64,000 bases of DNA from Lentzea nigeriaca (GCF_016907955.1 NZ_JAFBCX010000005.1:601836-665835); one strand, 5' to 3'. Positions 1 through 12,695 are shown, counted from the stretch's first letter. The notes: generated from the letters alone by a model not told the origin. Made by a program: numbers and translations.

Positions 1-61
1 GCCTGACAACCTTGCCGCCCCGCCCGGTGTCAGTACCCACGACAACCGCCGAAGGGGGGAC

Positions 62-550
62 ATGCAGGACTTCGAGGACTTCGTGGCGTTGCGTTCGCAG
101 GCATTGCTGCGCACCGCTTACCTGCTGTGCGGCGGTGACAGAGACGCCGCCGAGGACATTCTGCAGGACGTCCTGATGAGCATGTACGGCAAGTGGCGGC
201 GCATCAGGACCTCTCCGGAGGCCTATGCGCGCACCGCGCTGGCCAACGCCGCGGCCAACCGCTGGCGACGGCGTTCCCGCAAGCCGGAGGCACCGCTGGA
301 ACTGGGGGCGGTGCCTACGTCGCGCGGGCACGAACAGCAGGTCGTGGACGCGGACAGCGTAGTGCGCGCGTTGGCCGAGCTGCCGAAGAAGATGCGCGCG
401 GTCCTGGTGCTGCGGTTCTTCGACGACCTCAGCGAGGCCGAGACCGCCCGCACGCTCGGTTGCGGCATCGGCACGGTGAAGAGCCAGACCTCGCGCGGGC
501 TCGCCCGCATGCGGGAGCTGATGGGTGAGCAGGTGCTGACGTGGAACTGA
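62..550 (+). CDS. SigE-family ECF RNA polymerase sigma factor
   Basis: This 162-residue protein has the two-domain layout of small extracytoplasmic-function sigma factors. Region 2 is near residues 12-75 (LLRTAYLLCGG, AAEDILQDVL, then a basic patch NRWRRRSRK) and region 4 near 100-155 (AELPKKMRAVLVLRFF, ETARTLGCGIGTVKSQTSRGLARM), a helix-turn-helix for the -35 element. The wording matches the streptomycete SigE-like subfamily (inferred). A purine-rich GAAGGGGGGA lies just before the ATG. The next gene begins inside its last codons, so the two are translationally coupled and the partner probably controls or senses for this sigma factor. Confidence 0.9.
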   Translation: MQDFEDFVALRSQALLRTAYLLCGGDRDAAEDILQDVLMSMYGKWRRIRTSPEAYARTALANAAANRWRRRSRKPEAPLELGAVPTSRGHEQQVVDADSVVRALAELPKKMRAVLVLRFFDDLSEAETARTLGCGIGTVKSQTSRGLARMRELMGEQVLTWN

Positions 551-1737
551 AGGAAGCGCTCGAGGCCGCGACGGCAGACCTGGACGTGCGGCCGGGATTC
601 GTGGGGGACGTGATGGCCGGTGCGCGACGACGACACACGCGCAAACTGCTCGCAATCACTGCGGCGGTCGCCTTGCTCGCAGGCGTGACAACGGGCGTGA
701 TGCTGACCCGCTCGTCCACCGAACCGTTCACGGCCGGGGACGCGCGCCTCACCGCGGCGACGACCGGTGATCTGGCAGACCGCGGCGACGTCATCGAACA
801 GGCGCTCAGCGTGTGGAACGGGAAGCGTCCGGTACCCGTGACGGACGTCTCATCGGACGCGCACGTGTTCTGGACGGCGAACACACCGGACGGCCCTGCC
901 GCGCTGATCGCGCAGTCGGTCCGGGTGAAGGCGTCGGCTGAACCACAGACCCTCGTGGGCCTGGTGCACGGGGCCGACGTGGTCGACCAGGAGGTCGTCT
1001 ACCGGGGCGCGCGCGAGCAGGGCATCTACCGCATCGGCGACGGCGAGGCGACGTACGTGGTGCTGGGCCTCGGGGAGCGGGTCTTCTGGTCGGCGAACCC
1101 GACGCGTGGACCGGACCTCAGGTACTCGCGCGCGTGGCAGGAGGCCGAACTCCACGGCGGGGTGGCCGTCGTGCGCGCCAAGCCCGAGGAAACACCGGTC
1201 TTCCTGCGCACGACCATCGTGCCCGCCGCCGACGACTTCACGCGCGTCGGTGAACGAATCGCTCCCCGCCAGGAGATCGAGCAGGCGCCGCCGCGCACCG
1301 GCCTCGGCTGGTCGAGCGTCATGTGGGCGACGTCCAGGCAGGAACCCGGCAAGCCGGGACAGAGCCAGGACAAGCTGGTCTCCGAGGACCTCCGCAGACG
1401 CGGCTACATGGACTACGGCCATCCGTTGGTGCTGTGGGAGGTGCGCGCCTGGCTCCCGGACGGCCGGTACGCCGTGGTCACGGAGACGAACGGGGAGCTG
1501 ATCGGGGCTCTCTACCAGGCGGACGGCACGTTCGACCGCGTGGTGCCCGGCGGCCCCGCGGTGAGAGGCAGACCGGTGCCGGTGCGGCTCGTGTTGCCGG
1601 ACGGTCAGGGCACGATCATCGCCGACCGCAACGCGTTGCTGGGGCCGGAGGAGCGGGAGGGCGCGTGGCTGGCACCTCCCGGCACCACCCAGGTGACCAT
1701 CTGGCGCTCAGGCGACCAGGAGGTCGTGCCGCTTTAG
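541..1737 (+). CDS. Membrane-anchored partner of the ECF sigma factor
   Basis: 398 residues. The start overlaps the sigma gene by 10 bases. A short cytoplasmic N-terminus (about 35 residues with an RRRHTRK patch) is followed by one membrane helix near residues 38-56 (LLAITAAVALLAGVTTGVML) and a long extracytoplasmic domain that I do not recognise. Topology and overlap are those expected of an anti-sigma factor or signal sensor, but no zinc-binding HxxxCxxC anti-sigma motif is visible, so the role is inferred from position. Convergent with the ABC transporter genes downstream. Confidence 0.7.
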   Translation: MELKEALEAATADLDVRPGFVGDVMAGARRRHTRKLLAITAAVALLAGVTTGVMLTRSSTEPFTAGDARLTAATTGDLADRGDVIEQALSVWNGKRPVPVTDVSSDAHVFWTANTPDGPAALIAQSVRVKASAEPQTLVGLVHGADVVDQEVVYRGAREQGIYRIGDGEATYVVLGLGERVFWSANPTRGPDLRYSRAWQEAELHGGVAVVRAKPEETPVFLRTTIVPAADDFTRVGERIAPRQEIEQAPPRTGLGWSSVMWATSRQEPGKPGQSQDKLVSEDLRRRGYMDYGHPLVLWEVRAWLPDGRYAVVTETNGELIGALYQADGTFDRVVPGGPAVRGRPVPVRLVLPDGQGTIIADRNALLGPEEREGAWLAPPGTTQVTIWRSGDQEVVPL

Positions 1738-1787
1738 TGGTACGACTCGGAACGTTGGCGAGGTAAGTCACGCTCAGCAGGGCACGG

Positions 1788-1900
1788 TCGCGCTCTCATG
1801 CACGTCGCTGCCGAGATGGCGGTAGAGAAATGCCGACGCAAACGTTTGCTGATCACCCCGACTGCTGCCAACCGCGCAGTCGGCAGCCATGAGAGCGCGA
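1788..1900. repeat. 113-bp nested inverted-repeat element
   Basis: Perfect 13-bp arms (1788-1800 and 1888-1900, TCGCGCTCTCATG type) enclose a second 8-bp pair (1807-1814 and 1880-1887). In the centre is a perfect 12-bp palindrome GCAAACGTTTGC (1838-1849). It lies in the 235-bp gap between two convergent genes. It could be a small non-autonomous element or a long structured bidirectional terminator. No protein is evident. Confidence 0.55.
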
Positions 1901-1972
1901 TCTTCATGATCGAAGCGCGGCTGGGCCTGCCAGCATCACTCTCACATCCCAAGAGATAGCTGCGACACGCAG

Positions 1973-3703
1973 CTAGCCACCGTGCCAGGACCGCCAGAGC
2001 GTCGCGTACGTGCCGTCTCTGGCGACCAGGTCGTCGTGGGACCCCAGCTCCACGACGCGGCCCGCGTCGACGACCGCGATCCGGTCGGCGTCCCGCGCGG
2101 TCTGCAGCCGGTGCGCGATCGCGATCACCGTGCGACTCTCCCGCACGGCCGCGATCGCACGCTCGGCGTGCCTGGCCGTGGCCGGGTCCAGCGACGATGT
2201 CGCCTCGTCCAGCACCAGCGTGTGCGGATCGGCGACCTCCACCCGTGCGAGCGCGAGTTGTTGTGCCTGCGCGGGATCCAGCTCCGCGCCGCCCGCGCCC
2301 AGCATGGTGTCCAGCCCGTCCGGCAGCTCGTCGAACCACCGCGCGTCCACGGTCCGCAGCGCTTCGACCAGCCGCTCGTCCGGCGCGTCCTGGGCGGCCA
2401 TCGCCAGGTTCTCCCTCAGCGTCCCGATGAACACGTGATGTTCTTGCGTCACAAGCACAATCTGCTGCTCACCCGCAGCCACGAGATCCGCGACCGGCAC
2501 TCCGCCCACGAGCACCGAACCCTCCGCGGGCCGGTCAACCCCCGCGATCAGCCTGCCCAGCGTCGACTTGCCCGCACCGGACACACCCACGATCGCGAGC
2601 CGTTCTCCCGGCTGCACAACGAGATCCACACCGTGCAGAACCTCATGGCCGTCCACATAGGAGTAACGAACACCGCGCACCTCGATGCGATCGTCGGCAG
2701 GCGTCTCCACCTCCGGCGGAGGTTCCGCGTTGGCCCCGATCCCCTCGATCCGCGCGAACGACGCGCCGCCGCGCTGCAGGAACTCGACCCACATCAGAAT
2801 GCGGTCCATCGGTTCGACGAGCCGCCACGCCCACAGCGCGCCCGTGACGACGGCTTCGATGCCGACACCGTCGGCCGCGTACGCCAAACCGCCCGCCAGC
2901 AGCACCAGCACGGTCGGCAGGGTGTTCACGAAGGAGCCAATGGGAAACAGGACGTTCCGCAGCCGCAACGTCCGCATCCGCGCCCAGTACAGGCGATCGA
3001 TGGTGTCGTCGGCAGCGGCCACCATCCGGTCGCGCAGCCCGTAGGTCTCGATCGTCCGGCTGCCCTCGCCGACGGCAGCGGAAATCTCCGCCACGTCACC
3101 GTTCGCCTCGCTCTCCGCGAGGTACGCGGCGCGCGCACGGGCCAGGTACCAGCGAGTCACCCACGCGACGAACGGCAGCCCGACGAACGCCACCAGCCCG
3201 AGCAGTGGGTCCAGCAGGAACATCGCCACGAACACCACGACGATGTGCACGACTCCGGTGAACACCTCGGGCACGCTGTCCCGCAACGCCTGCCCGACCG
3301 TGCCGACGTCGCTCGTGACCCGCGTGAGCAGGTCGCCGGTGCTCAGCCGGTCCACGACCCGTGCCGGCAGGGCCAGCGTCCGCGTCACGGCCTCTTCCCG
3401 CAGCGAGGCAAGGAACCGCTCGCCGAGGCGTGCCGTCTGCAGGTTGCTGTACCGCACCAGCAACAGGTGCGCCACGGCCGCGCCGAGCACCCCGAGCGCC
3501 ATCAGGTCCACAGTGGACAGGGTCAGTCCACCGCTCCCCACCCCGCCCACGATCTTGCCGAGCAGATACGGCCCGACGAGACCGGACAACGCCGACAGCA
3601 CCGTGAGCGCGAGAACGACGACCAGCGCCCGCCGTTCGTCGCGCAGCAACCGCACGGCCGCCCGCCGCACCTCACGCCGGTCCGCGATGGGCAACCGGTT
3701 CAT
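1973..3703 (-). CDS. ABC exporter half-transporter, ATPase-competent subunit
   Basis: A 576-residue fused membrane-ATPase subunit: six-helix exporter domain to about residue 310, then a nucleotide-binding domain. Walker A (GVSGAGKS, near 370), Q-loop (VTQEHHVF), Walker B (TLVLDEATSSLD) and H-loop (IAIAHRL) are intact. The ABC signature is not: where LSGGQ is expected the sequence reads LDPAQAQQ. The start at 3703 is chosen because its ATG overlaps the upstream gene's TGA (ATGA) and follows a GGAGGAAAG ribosome site; the frame stays open to 3748. It pairs with the upstream subunit as a heterodimer. Substrate unknown. Confidence 0.88.
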   Translation of the reverse strand: MNRLPIADRREVRRAAVRLLRDERRALVVVLALTVLSALSGLVGPYLLGKIVGGVGSGGLTLSTVDLMALGVLGAAVAHLLLVRYSNLQTARLGERFLASLREEAVTRTLALPARVVDRLSTGDLLTRVTSDVGTVGQALRDSVPEVFTGVVHIVVVFVAMFLLDPLLGLVAFVGLPFVAWVTRWYLARARAAYLAESEANGDVAEISAAVGEGSRTIETYGLRDRMVAAADDTIDRLYWARMRTLRLRNVLFPIGSFVNTLPTVLVLLAGGLAYAADGVGIEAVVTGALWAWRLVEPMDRILMWVEFLQRGGASFARIEGIGANAEPPPEVETPADDRIEVRGVRYSYVDGHEVLHGVDLVVQPGERLAIVGVSGAGKSTLGRLIAGVDRPAEGSVLVGGVPVADLVAAGEQQIVLVTQEHHVFIGTLRENLAMAAQDAPDERLVEALRTVDARWFDELPDGLDTMLGAGGAELDPAQAQQLALARVEVADPHTLVLDEATSSLDPATARHAERAIAAVRESRTVIAIAHRLQTARDADRIAVVDAGRVVELGSHDDLVARDGTYATLWRSWHGG

Positions 3704-5202
3704 CGGCTTTCCTCCAGGTGCACGGTCTGGTCCGCCTGCCCGATCCACAACGGCGACGACGACACGACCACGGTGGTCCGCCCGAGCCGCGCTTGTTTCA
3801 CGCGCCGCGCGACGGCCGCCTCGGTGACCGCGTCGAGCGCCGACGTGGGCTCGACGAGCACCAGCAGGTCCGGTTCGCTGAGCAACGCCCGCACGAGCCT
3901 GAGCCGCTGTCGCTGACCGCCGGAAACGTTGCGCCCCTTGGACTCCAGGTGCGAGTCGAGCCCGTCCGGCAACGCCTCCACGACATCGCCGGCGGCCGCC
4001 GCCCAGATGGCCTGATCCAGTTCGTCGTCGTCGTGTTCGGCCACCGACACCGCCTCGCGCAACGGACCGGCGAACAGATAGTCGTCGTTGTCCGCAACGA
4101 CTCCCGGCAGCCGATCCACCGCTTCCCGTGCCAGCGCGGCGTTGGCGGAGACCACCACGGTCAATGCCCCGCTCTTCACGTCCAGCACAGGCGCGTCGTC
4201 ACTGCTCTCGTCCGGCCGCAGCCGCAGAATCCCGATCACCCGCCCCGCCGACACCAACGCCCGCGGAATGGCGTCCGCACCCTCCATGAAGAAGCTGACC
4301 GGCACGATCAACGTCGTGACGTACAGGTAGACCGCGAGCATCTCCTCGACCGAGATCGCGCCGGCCACCGCCATCCGCGCCACGATCCACGTGACCACCG
4401 CCAGGAACAGCGCAGGCAACCCCCACGTCAACGCCTGCACCCAACTCAGCCACGCCGCCACCCGATAGCCGTCACGCAACACCTCACTCGACTTGGCCTC
4501 AAAGCGTCGCGCGAACGCCGGCTTGCCGCCGATCCCGGACAACACCCGCAACCCGGCCACGATGTCCCCTGCCCGCGAGCTCAACTCCCCGAGGCTGCGC
4601 CGATAACCGGCCTCCACGGCGTGCAGCCGCCGCATCACGGGCCCGGTGACCGCCGCCAGCACCGGCACACCGAGCAACACAACCACCGCGAGAAGCACCG
4701 AAATCCGCACCAGCAACACAGCCGTGGCCACATAGGCGATCACGGCCCCCACGCCAGGCCCAGTGCTCGTGAGCGCATGCGCGATCCGCGCGGTGTCACC
4801 GTTCTGCAGATACGTCAGCTCACCCGTGGACAACTTCCGCCGCACCACACCGCCAAGCCGCGTGACGCGCCGAACCACAACCTGCGCCGTCCTGAGCGCG
4901 GCGTCGGTACGAACCAACGTCATCGTGCGATGCCGAGCCAGCCCGACAAGAGCCAGCACCCCAGCCACCACAACCAACGACAGGCTCCACCACACCAGCC
5001 CCGCACGATCCTCAGCCCGAAGCGCCTTGACCGCCTGCGAAATGAGATAGGGCGGCACAATCAGCCCGCACATCCACAACGACCCCCACCACGCCCCGGC
5101 AAGCACCCGCCAGCGCTGCATCCTCACCAGCCACCACAGGTACCGCCAGGGCGATCGGGTGTCAGGGGTGCCCGGATCGTCGTAAGGCGCGTGTCGGGAC
5201 AT
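3700..5202 (-). CDS. ABC exporter half-transporter, degenerate-site subunit
   Basis: 500 residues with six membrane helices and a C-terminal nucleotide-binding-like domain. The signature motif VSGGQRQR (near 425) is perfect. Walker A is absent (the loop near 350 reads LTVVVSANAAL, with no GxxGxGKS), the Walker B aspartate is Val (LLVLVEPTSALD), the Q-loop Gln is missing (VVADNDDYLF) and the H-loop His is Ser (VVVSSSPLW). It therefore should not bind ATP productively but can give its signature motif to the partner's ATP site. First gene of the two-gene operon; ATGA overlap with the partner. The gap to the ATP synthase genes contains that operon's terminator. Confidence 0.87.
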   Translation of the reverse strand: MSRHAPYDDPGTPDTRSPWRYLWWLVRMQRWRVLAGAWWGSLWMCGLIVPPYLISQAVKALRAEDRAGLVWWSLSLVVVAGVLALVGLARHRTMTLVRTDAALRTAQVVVRRVTRLGGVVRRKLSTGELTYLQNGDTARIAHALTSTGPGVGAVIAYVATAVLLVRISVLLAVVVLLGVPVLAAVTGPVMRRLHAVEAGYRRSLGELSSRAGDIVAGLRVLSGIGGKPAFARRFEAKSSEVLRDGYRVAAWLSWVQALTWGLPALFLAVVTWIVARMAVAGAISVEEMLAVYLYVTTLIVPVSFFMEGADAIPRALVSAGRVIGILRLRPDESSDDAPVLDVKSGALTVVVSANAALAREAVDRLPGVVADNDDYLFAGPLREAVSVAEHDDDELDQAIWAAAAGDVVEALPDGLDSHLESKGRNVSGGQRQRLRLVRALLSEPDLLVLVEPTSALDAVTEAAVARRVKQARLGRTTVVVSSSPLWIGQADQTVHLEESR

Positions 5203-5374
5203 GACCCGACTGTGCCATCACGCGCCGTGCGGCACGACCGTTTTAGCGCGCGCCAACAGCGGCGGCGACCACCCAAGGCACCCCGCTGGAAGGCGGCCCG
5301 CCCGCATTGGCGACACCTCCGCTGGAACCGGCACACCAACGCAAACCGAACCACCACAAGCCCAAAAAGCCCAA

Positions 5375-5407
5375 AGGGCCGTCCCTCCACATAGGAGAGA
5401 CGGCCCT
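5375..5407 (-). terminator. Terminator of the ATP synthase operon
   Basis: Stem with arms AGGGCCGTC (5375-5383) and GACGGCCCT (5399-5407), extended inwards by CTCC/GGAG, starting 20 bases past the atpD stop. It closes the operon directly after atpD, where atpC would normally be. Confidence 0.7.
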
Positions 5408-5426
5408 GAGAGAAGCCAGACCTAGC

Positions 5427-7770
<2,344 letters not shown>

Positions 7771-7778
7771 GGCTCAGA

Positions 7779-9425
7779 TCACTTCTTGGCCGGCTCGGGC
7801 TTGTGCAGCTTCACCGACTCCTGCGCGACCTTGTCGGCGTCCATGGCCTTCTCCGGGGCCTCGTTCACGATCGTCGTGCCGTCCGAAGCGGTGAACTGCT
7901 TCTTGAACTCGGCGATCGCGGCGACCACGCGGCTCTGCGCGTCGTCGGAGAAGACCTTGGTCTCGACGATGCCGCCGAGCACGTCCGCGTGGTTGCGGCG
8001 CAGCGAGTCCTTGAACTCGGCGACGAACCGGCGGATGTCGCCGACGGGGACGTCGTCCAGGTGACCCTTGGTCGCGGCGAAGATCTCGACGACCTGCTCC
8101 TCGACGGGCACCGGGGAGTACTGACCCTGCTTGAGCAGCTCGACCAGACGGGCACCGCGGTCCAGCTGGGCGCGCGAGGCGGCGTCGAGGTCGGACGCGA
8201 ACGCGGAGAAGGCCTCAAGCTCGCGGAACTGCGACAGGTCGAGACGCAGCGAGCCCGCGACCGCCTTCATCGCCTTGATCTGCGCGGCACCACCGACGCG
8301 GGACACGGAGATACCCACGTTGACGGCCGGGCGGACACCGGCGTTGAACAGGTCGGACTCGAGGAAGCACTGACCGTCGGTGATCGAGATGACGTTGGTC
8401 GGGATGTACGCCGACACGTCGTTCGCCTTGGTCTCGATGATCGGGAGACCCGTCATCGAGCCGCCGCCCATCTCGTCCGACAGCTTCGCGCAACGCTCGA
8501 GGAGACGCGAGTGCAAGTAGAAGACGTCGCCGGGGTACGCCTCGCGGCCCGGCGGGCGGCGCAGCAGCAGCGAGATCGCGCGGTACGCCTCGGCCTGCTT
8601 GGTCAGGTCGTCGAAGATGATCAGGACGTGCTTGCCCTGGTACATCCAGTGCTGGCCGATGGCGGAGCCGGTGTACGGCGCCAGCCACTTGAAGCCGGCG
8701 GAGTCGGAGGCTGGGGCGGCGACGATCGTCGTGTACTCGAGCGCGCCCGCCTCCTCCAGCGCGGCCTTGACACCCGCGATGGTGGAGCCCTTCTGGCCGA
8801 TGGCGACGTAGACGCAGCGGACCTGCTGCTTGGGGTCGCCCGACTCCCAGGCCTTCTTCTGGTTGATGATCGTGTCGATGCAGACCGCGGTCTTGCCGGT
8901 CTTGCGGTCACCGATGATCAGCTGACGCTGACCGCGACCGATCGGGGTCATCGCGTCGATGGCCTTGATGCCGGTCTGCATCGGCTCGGACACCGGCTGA
9001 CGCTGCAGCACGGTGGCCGCCTGCAGCTCCAGGGCGCGGTTGTCGTCGGCGACGATGTCACCGAGGCCGTCGATCGGCTGGCCCAGCGGGTTGACGACGC
9101 GGCCGAGGAAGCCGTCGCCGACCGGCACCGACAGAACCTTGCCCGTGCGGCGGACCTCCTGGCCTTCTTCGATCTTGTCGAAGTCACCGAGGATGACCGC
9201 ACCGATCTCGCGGACCTCGAGGTTCAGGGCGACGCCGAGGACGCCACCGGGGAACTCGAGCAGCTCGTTGGTCATCGTGCCCGGAAGGCCCTCGACGATG
9301 GCGATGCCGTCGTAGGTCTCGGAGACGACACCAACCTCTTCCCGGCTGACCTCCGGGGAGTAGCTCGAGACGTACTTCTCGATCGCACTGCGGATCTCGT
9401 CCGACGAGATCGTCAGCTCCGCCAT
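7779..9425 (-). CDS. atpA: ATP synthase F1 subunit alpha
   Basis: 548 residues, the regulatory nucleotide-binding subunit of F1. P-loop [11 protein letters not shown] near residue 173, preceded by [28 protein letters not shown]-terminal domain with [19 protein letters not shown]. Lys replaces the usual Gln in GDRQTGKT. The tail beyond about residue 510 is rich in Lys, Pro and Glu, as in other actinobacterial alpha subunits. Starts 46 bases after atpH. Confidence 0.98.
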   Translation of the reverse strand: MAELTISSDEIRSAIEKYVSSYSPEVSREEVGVVSETYDGIAIVEGLPGTMTNELLEFPGGVLGVALNLEVREIGAVILGDFDKIEEGQEVRRTGKVLSVPVGDGFLGRVVNPLGQPIDGLGDIVADDNRALELQAATVLQRQPVSEPMQTGIKAIDAMTPIGRGQRQLIIGDRKTGKTAVCIDTIINQKKAWESGDPKQQVRCVYVAIGQKGSTIAGVKAALEEAGALEYTTIVAAPASDSAGFKWLAPYTGSAIGQHWMYQGKHVLIIFDDLTKQAEAYRAISLLLRRPPGREAYPGDVFYLHSRLLERCAKLSDEMGGGSMTGLPIIETKANDVSAYIPTNVISITDGQCFLESDLFNAGVRPAVNVGISVSRVGGAAQIKAMKAVAGSLRLDLSQFRELEAFSAFASDLDAASRAQLDRGARLVELLKQGQYSPVPVEEQVVEIFAATKGHLDDVPVGDIRRFVAEFKDSLRRNHADVLGGIVETKVFSDDAQSRVVAAIAEFKKQFTASDGTTIVNEAPEKAMDADKVAQESVKLHKPEPAKK

Positions 9426-9471
9426 GTCGTTCCTGCTCTCACTTCTTCGTTCTTGGGAAAGGGCTCGGGGG

Positions 9472-10314
9472 CTAGCTGGCGAGATTGCGGCGCAGTGCCG
9501 CCAACCGGCCGGCGATGCTTCCGTCGATGATCTCGTCGCCGATCTTGATCGTGAGGCCGCCGGCCAGGGCCGGGTCGACCTCGACGTGCAGCGCGATCGG
9601 GCGCGAGTAGATCGTGGTCAGCGTCGCGGTCAAGCGGTCGATCTGCTCCGCGGTCAGCTCCACCGCGGACCGGACGTGCGCGACGGAACGCTGACGGCGC
9701 TTGGCCGCCAGGTCGGCGAGCTCGGAGAGCCCGTCCGCGACGCGCATCCCGCGCGGGTGGCGAACCAGCTGGTCCACCAGCGTCTTGGTGACCGGGCTGA
9801 CCTTTCCCTCGATCAGGGAGTCGACCAGCGCGACCTTGCCATCCACGGACCCGGCCGGGTCGGCGAGCAGGAGCTCGAGCTCGTGCGAGCCGGCGACGAT
9901 GCGGCCGAGCCGGAACAGCTCGTCCTCCGTCGAGTCGAGCTGGCCTTCGCGCTCGGCACGCACCAGCAGCGCGGTACGGGCGAGCGACTCGACACCGTCG
10001 ACGAGCTCACGCGGGCTGGACCAGCGCGCGGTCACGACGGCGACCAGCACCTGCAGAGTTCCGTCGCTCACCTTGCCTGCGAACAGGCCGCGGACGAGCT
10101 GCTCGCGACCCGCGGGCTCCGACGAGGCGTCCGCGAGCGCGCGACGCAGCGCCGGCTGCTCGATCAGCAGGCCGAGCACGGCGAAGAGCTCCTCGCCGAG
10201 CTTGGCGAGGTCGTCCGAAGCCAGAATCGAATCATTCTGGGTGGCGTCGGCCAGCTCCAGCAGCCGCAGTTCCGCGGCTGCCAGAGCTTCACGACTTGCG
10301 GCATGCAACGTCAT
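9472..10314 (-). CDS. atpH: ATP synthase F1 subunit delta
   Basis: 280 residues; the stator subunit joining the b subunit to the top of F1. The C-terminal part ([52 protein letters not shown]) is the OSCP/delta signature. It is longer than the roughly 180 residues of enterobacterial delta, as in other actinobacteria, and it is a separate gene, not fused to b as in mycobacteria. Nine-base gap after atpF. Confidence 0.95.
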   Translation of the reverse strand: MTLHAASREALAAAELRLLELADATQNDSILASDDLAKLGEELFAVLGLLIEQPALRRALADASSEPAGREQLVRGLFAGKVSDGTLQVLVAVVTARWSSPRELVDGVESLARTALLVRAEREGQLDSTEDELFRLGRIVAGSHELELLLADPAGSVDGKVALVDSLIEGKVSPVTKTLVDQLVRHPRGMRVADGLSELADLAAKRRQRSVAHVRSAVELTAEQIDRLTATLTTIYSRPIALHVEVDPALAGGLTIKIGDEIIDGSIAGRLAALRRNLAS

Positions 10315-10323
10315 CGGCAGCCT

Positions 10324-10869
10324 CTACTTGTTGGCGGGCGCCGCGACGGCGTCCAGCTCGTTGAGGAAGCGGTCGACGGTGCCGCGGCGGCGGGCCTCGT
10401 CCTCGAGGGACTCGCCCACGACCTTGCTCGCCAGCTCGACGGCGGTGCGGCCGAGGTCGGCACGCAGCTCGGCGACGATCTGAGCGCGCTGCGCGTCCAG
10501 CTGGTGCTGGCCCTGCGCGACGATGCGGGCGGACTCGGCCTGCGCCTGCTCGCGCAGCTCCTCGATGATCTGCAGGCCCTCGGCCCGCGCGTCGTCGCGG
10601 ATGCGCGCGGCCTCGGCGCGAGCCTCTGCCAGCTGCTCCTTGTACTGCTCGAGCGTGCGCTGAGCCTCGGCCTGGGCCTGCTCCGCCTTCTCGATGCCGC
10701 CCTCGATCTTGGCCGTCCGCTCCGCGTACAGCGCCTCGAACCTCGGCGACACGAACTTCTTGATGACGAAGAAGAGGAGCAGGAACGCGACGAGACCGAG
10801 AATGACCTCAGCGAGCTGCGGAACGACGGGGTTGTGTCCCTCCGCGGCCAGGATCAGGGTGCGGTTCAC
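10324..10869 (-). CDS. atpF: ATP synthase Fo subunit b
   Basis: 181 residues. One N-terminal membrane helix (LAEVILGLVAFLLLFFVIKKFV, about 19-40) followed by a long charged helix rich in Ala, Glu, Gln and Arg, the peripheral stalk. It anchors delta and F1 to the membrane sector. Sits between atpE and atpH in the same direction. Confidence 0.96.
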   Translation of the reverse strand: MNRTLILAAEGHNPVVPQLAEVILGLVAFLLLFFVIKKFVSPRFEALYAERTAKIEGGIEKAEQAQAEAQRTLEQYKEQLAEARAEAARIRDDARAEGLQIIEELREQAQAESARIVAQGQHQLDAQRAQIVAELRADLGRTAVELASKVVGESLEDEARRRGTVDRFLNELDAVAAPANK

Positions 10870-10898
10870 GACGTCTCCTAACGCGATGAAGGGTTAGG

Positions 10899-11216
<318 letters not shown>

Positions 11217-11220
11217 TTAC

Positions 11221-12000
11221 TCAGTGCTCTTCTGCCAGCGCCATGCCGATGTAGCTGGCAGACAGCAGCGCGAAGATGTAGGCCTGCAGGCACATGATCA
11301 GTGCCTCCAGGAAGGTCAGCGCGAGGGCGAAGGCGAAGGACACCGGCGCCACGATGACGGTCAGACCGCCGTTAAGCAGCAGGAACTCACCAGCCAGGGT
11401 GAACACCAGCAGCAGCAGGTGACCCGCGAACATGGCGGCGAAAACTCGGATCGCCAGCGTGAGCGGGTTCAGGATGAACTTCTGGAAGAACTCGATCGGG
11501 ATCAGCAGCGGGAGCACGAACCACGGCGCGCCCGGCGGAACCGTCTGGTGCTTCAAGTAGCCCACAAAGCCGTGCCGCTTAAACCCGACGAAGTGGTACA
11601 CCGGGTAAACGACGAGCAACGAAACGGCGAGCGGGAAGCCGATGTGCGACATCGTGGGGAACTGGACGAGCGGGATGAGCCCGAACAGGTTGTTCACCAG
11701 GACGAAGCAGAAGATCGTGAGGATCAGCGGGATGAACGGCTTGAAGTCCTTGGCGCCGATCTGCTCCCTGGCGATGTTGTTGCGCCCGAAGTCGTAAACC
11801 GACTCGGCGGCGAACTGGAACTTGCCGGGGATCAGCTTCATGTTGCGGCTGGCCGCGAGGAAGAAGGCGCCGATGATCACGATCGACAGCACCAGCAGGA
11901 CCATCGGCTTCGTGACACCGGGGACGATGTCGGGGAGGAAGAAGTCCGCAACTCCTGGGGCGACGAACTTGTCACCCTCAGCCAGCACCATCGTGGTCAC
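11221..12000 (-). CDS. atpB: ATP synthase Fo subunit a
   Basis: 259 residues with about five membrane helices; forms the two proton half-channels next to the c ring. The conserved segment LTLAIRVFAAMFAGHLLLLV contains the essential stator Arg. First structural Fo gene of the operon, 150 bases after the small atpI-like gene. Confidence 0.97.
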   Translation of the reverse strand: MTTMVLAEGDKFVAPGVADFFLPDIVPGVTKPMVLLVLSIVIIGAFFLAASRNMKLIPGKFQFAAESVYDFGRNNIAREQIGAKDFKPFIPLILTIFCFVLVNNLFGLIPLVQFPTMSHIGFPLAVSLLVVYPVYHFVGFKRHGFVGYLKHQTVPPGAPWFVLPLLIPIEFFQKFILNPLTLAIRVFAAMFAGHLLLLVFTLAGEFLLLNGGLTVIVAPVSFAFALALTFLEALIMCLQAYIFALLSASYIGMALAEEH

Positions 12001-12150
12001 TGTGTTCCTTCCGGTTCTCCCGGCCGGCGTTCACTCCGCCGGGGGAATCGTCACGATCTGGACTTAACGTACCTTACGGTTCGCAAGCGACTACCAGAGG
12101 CACCCCTGCGATCGGGTGTCCCTGGTCTGTGCGGACCATATCAGCAGGTC

Positions 12151-12606
12151 TCAGGGGCCATCCGAGGCGGGCACCACCATCTGGCTGCGGCTCCGCTTGG
12201 AAGCTCTGGCCTCCAGGAACGAAGTCACCAACACCGTCGCCACCAGGGTGATTCCGAGTGCCTTGGGTTCAAGCCACGGCTGGTTCCGCAACAAGATCAC
12301 CGCGAGTAGCAGCACGATCAACTTGCCCATGAATCCGCCGAGTGCGGCGACCATCACGAACATGGGATCGAGCGCCGCGGTTTTGCGCATCAACAACAGC
12401 GTCGCGAGGCTCGAAGCGATGGCAATCGCACCACCGATCAATGATCCGAAGAGACCAGCGGTCCCCCAGATCACAGTTGACACGACGACGCCGAGGACAA
12501 ACGTGCCGAGCGCGGCCCACGCGGCCGCGCGGAACATTTCCCCGGCGAGCCGCTGGACGGTCAGCTCGTGCGTGACGGCCCTGGCTGCATCGTTGGTGCC
12601 GCTCAT
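12151..12606 (-). CDS. ATP synthase-associated small membrane protein (AtpI-like)
   Basis: 151 residues with about four hydrophobic segments (AAWAALGTFVLGVVVSTVIWG, LFGSLIGGAIAIASSLATLLLM, PMFVMVAALGGFMGKLIVLLLAVILL, ALGITLVATVLVTSFLEA) and a basic C-terminal tail. Small membrane proteins at this position upstream of atpB are generally AtpI-like and are linked to c-ring assembly or ion supply. The start at 12606 (MSGTNDAARAV) is chosen since the much longer open frame upstream is antisense-like and out of frame with the transferase gene. Confidence 0.8.
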   Translation of the reverse strand: MSGTNDAARAVTHELTVQRLAGEMFRAAAWAALGTFVLGVVVSTVIWGTAGLFGSLIGGAIAIASSLATLLLMRKTAALDPMFVMVAALGGFMGKLIVLLLAVILLRNQPWLEPKALGITLVATVLVTSFLEARASKRSRSQMVVPASDGP

Positions 12607-12695
12607 GTCCCGAAGTCTAGGAAGTCCCTCGTGAACGCTTGCATCCGCCCCGGCGTTAACGGCAGTTAAGCGGGCCCAAACAAGATGAACGCCGT

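Noticed and set aside
1982..5394. Long plus-strand His/Arg/Gln-rich frames opposite the ABC exporter
   Set aside because: Antisense shadows; the minus strand has complete ABC motifs.
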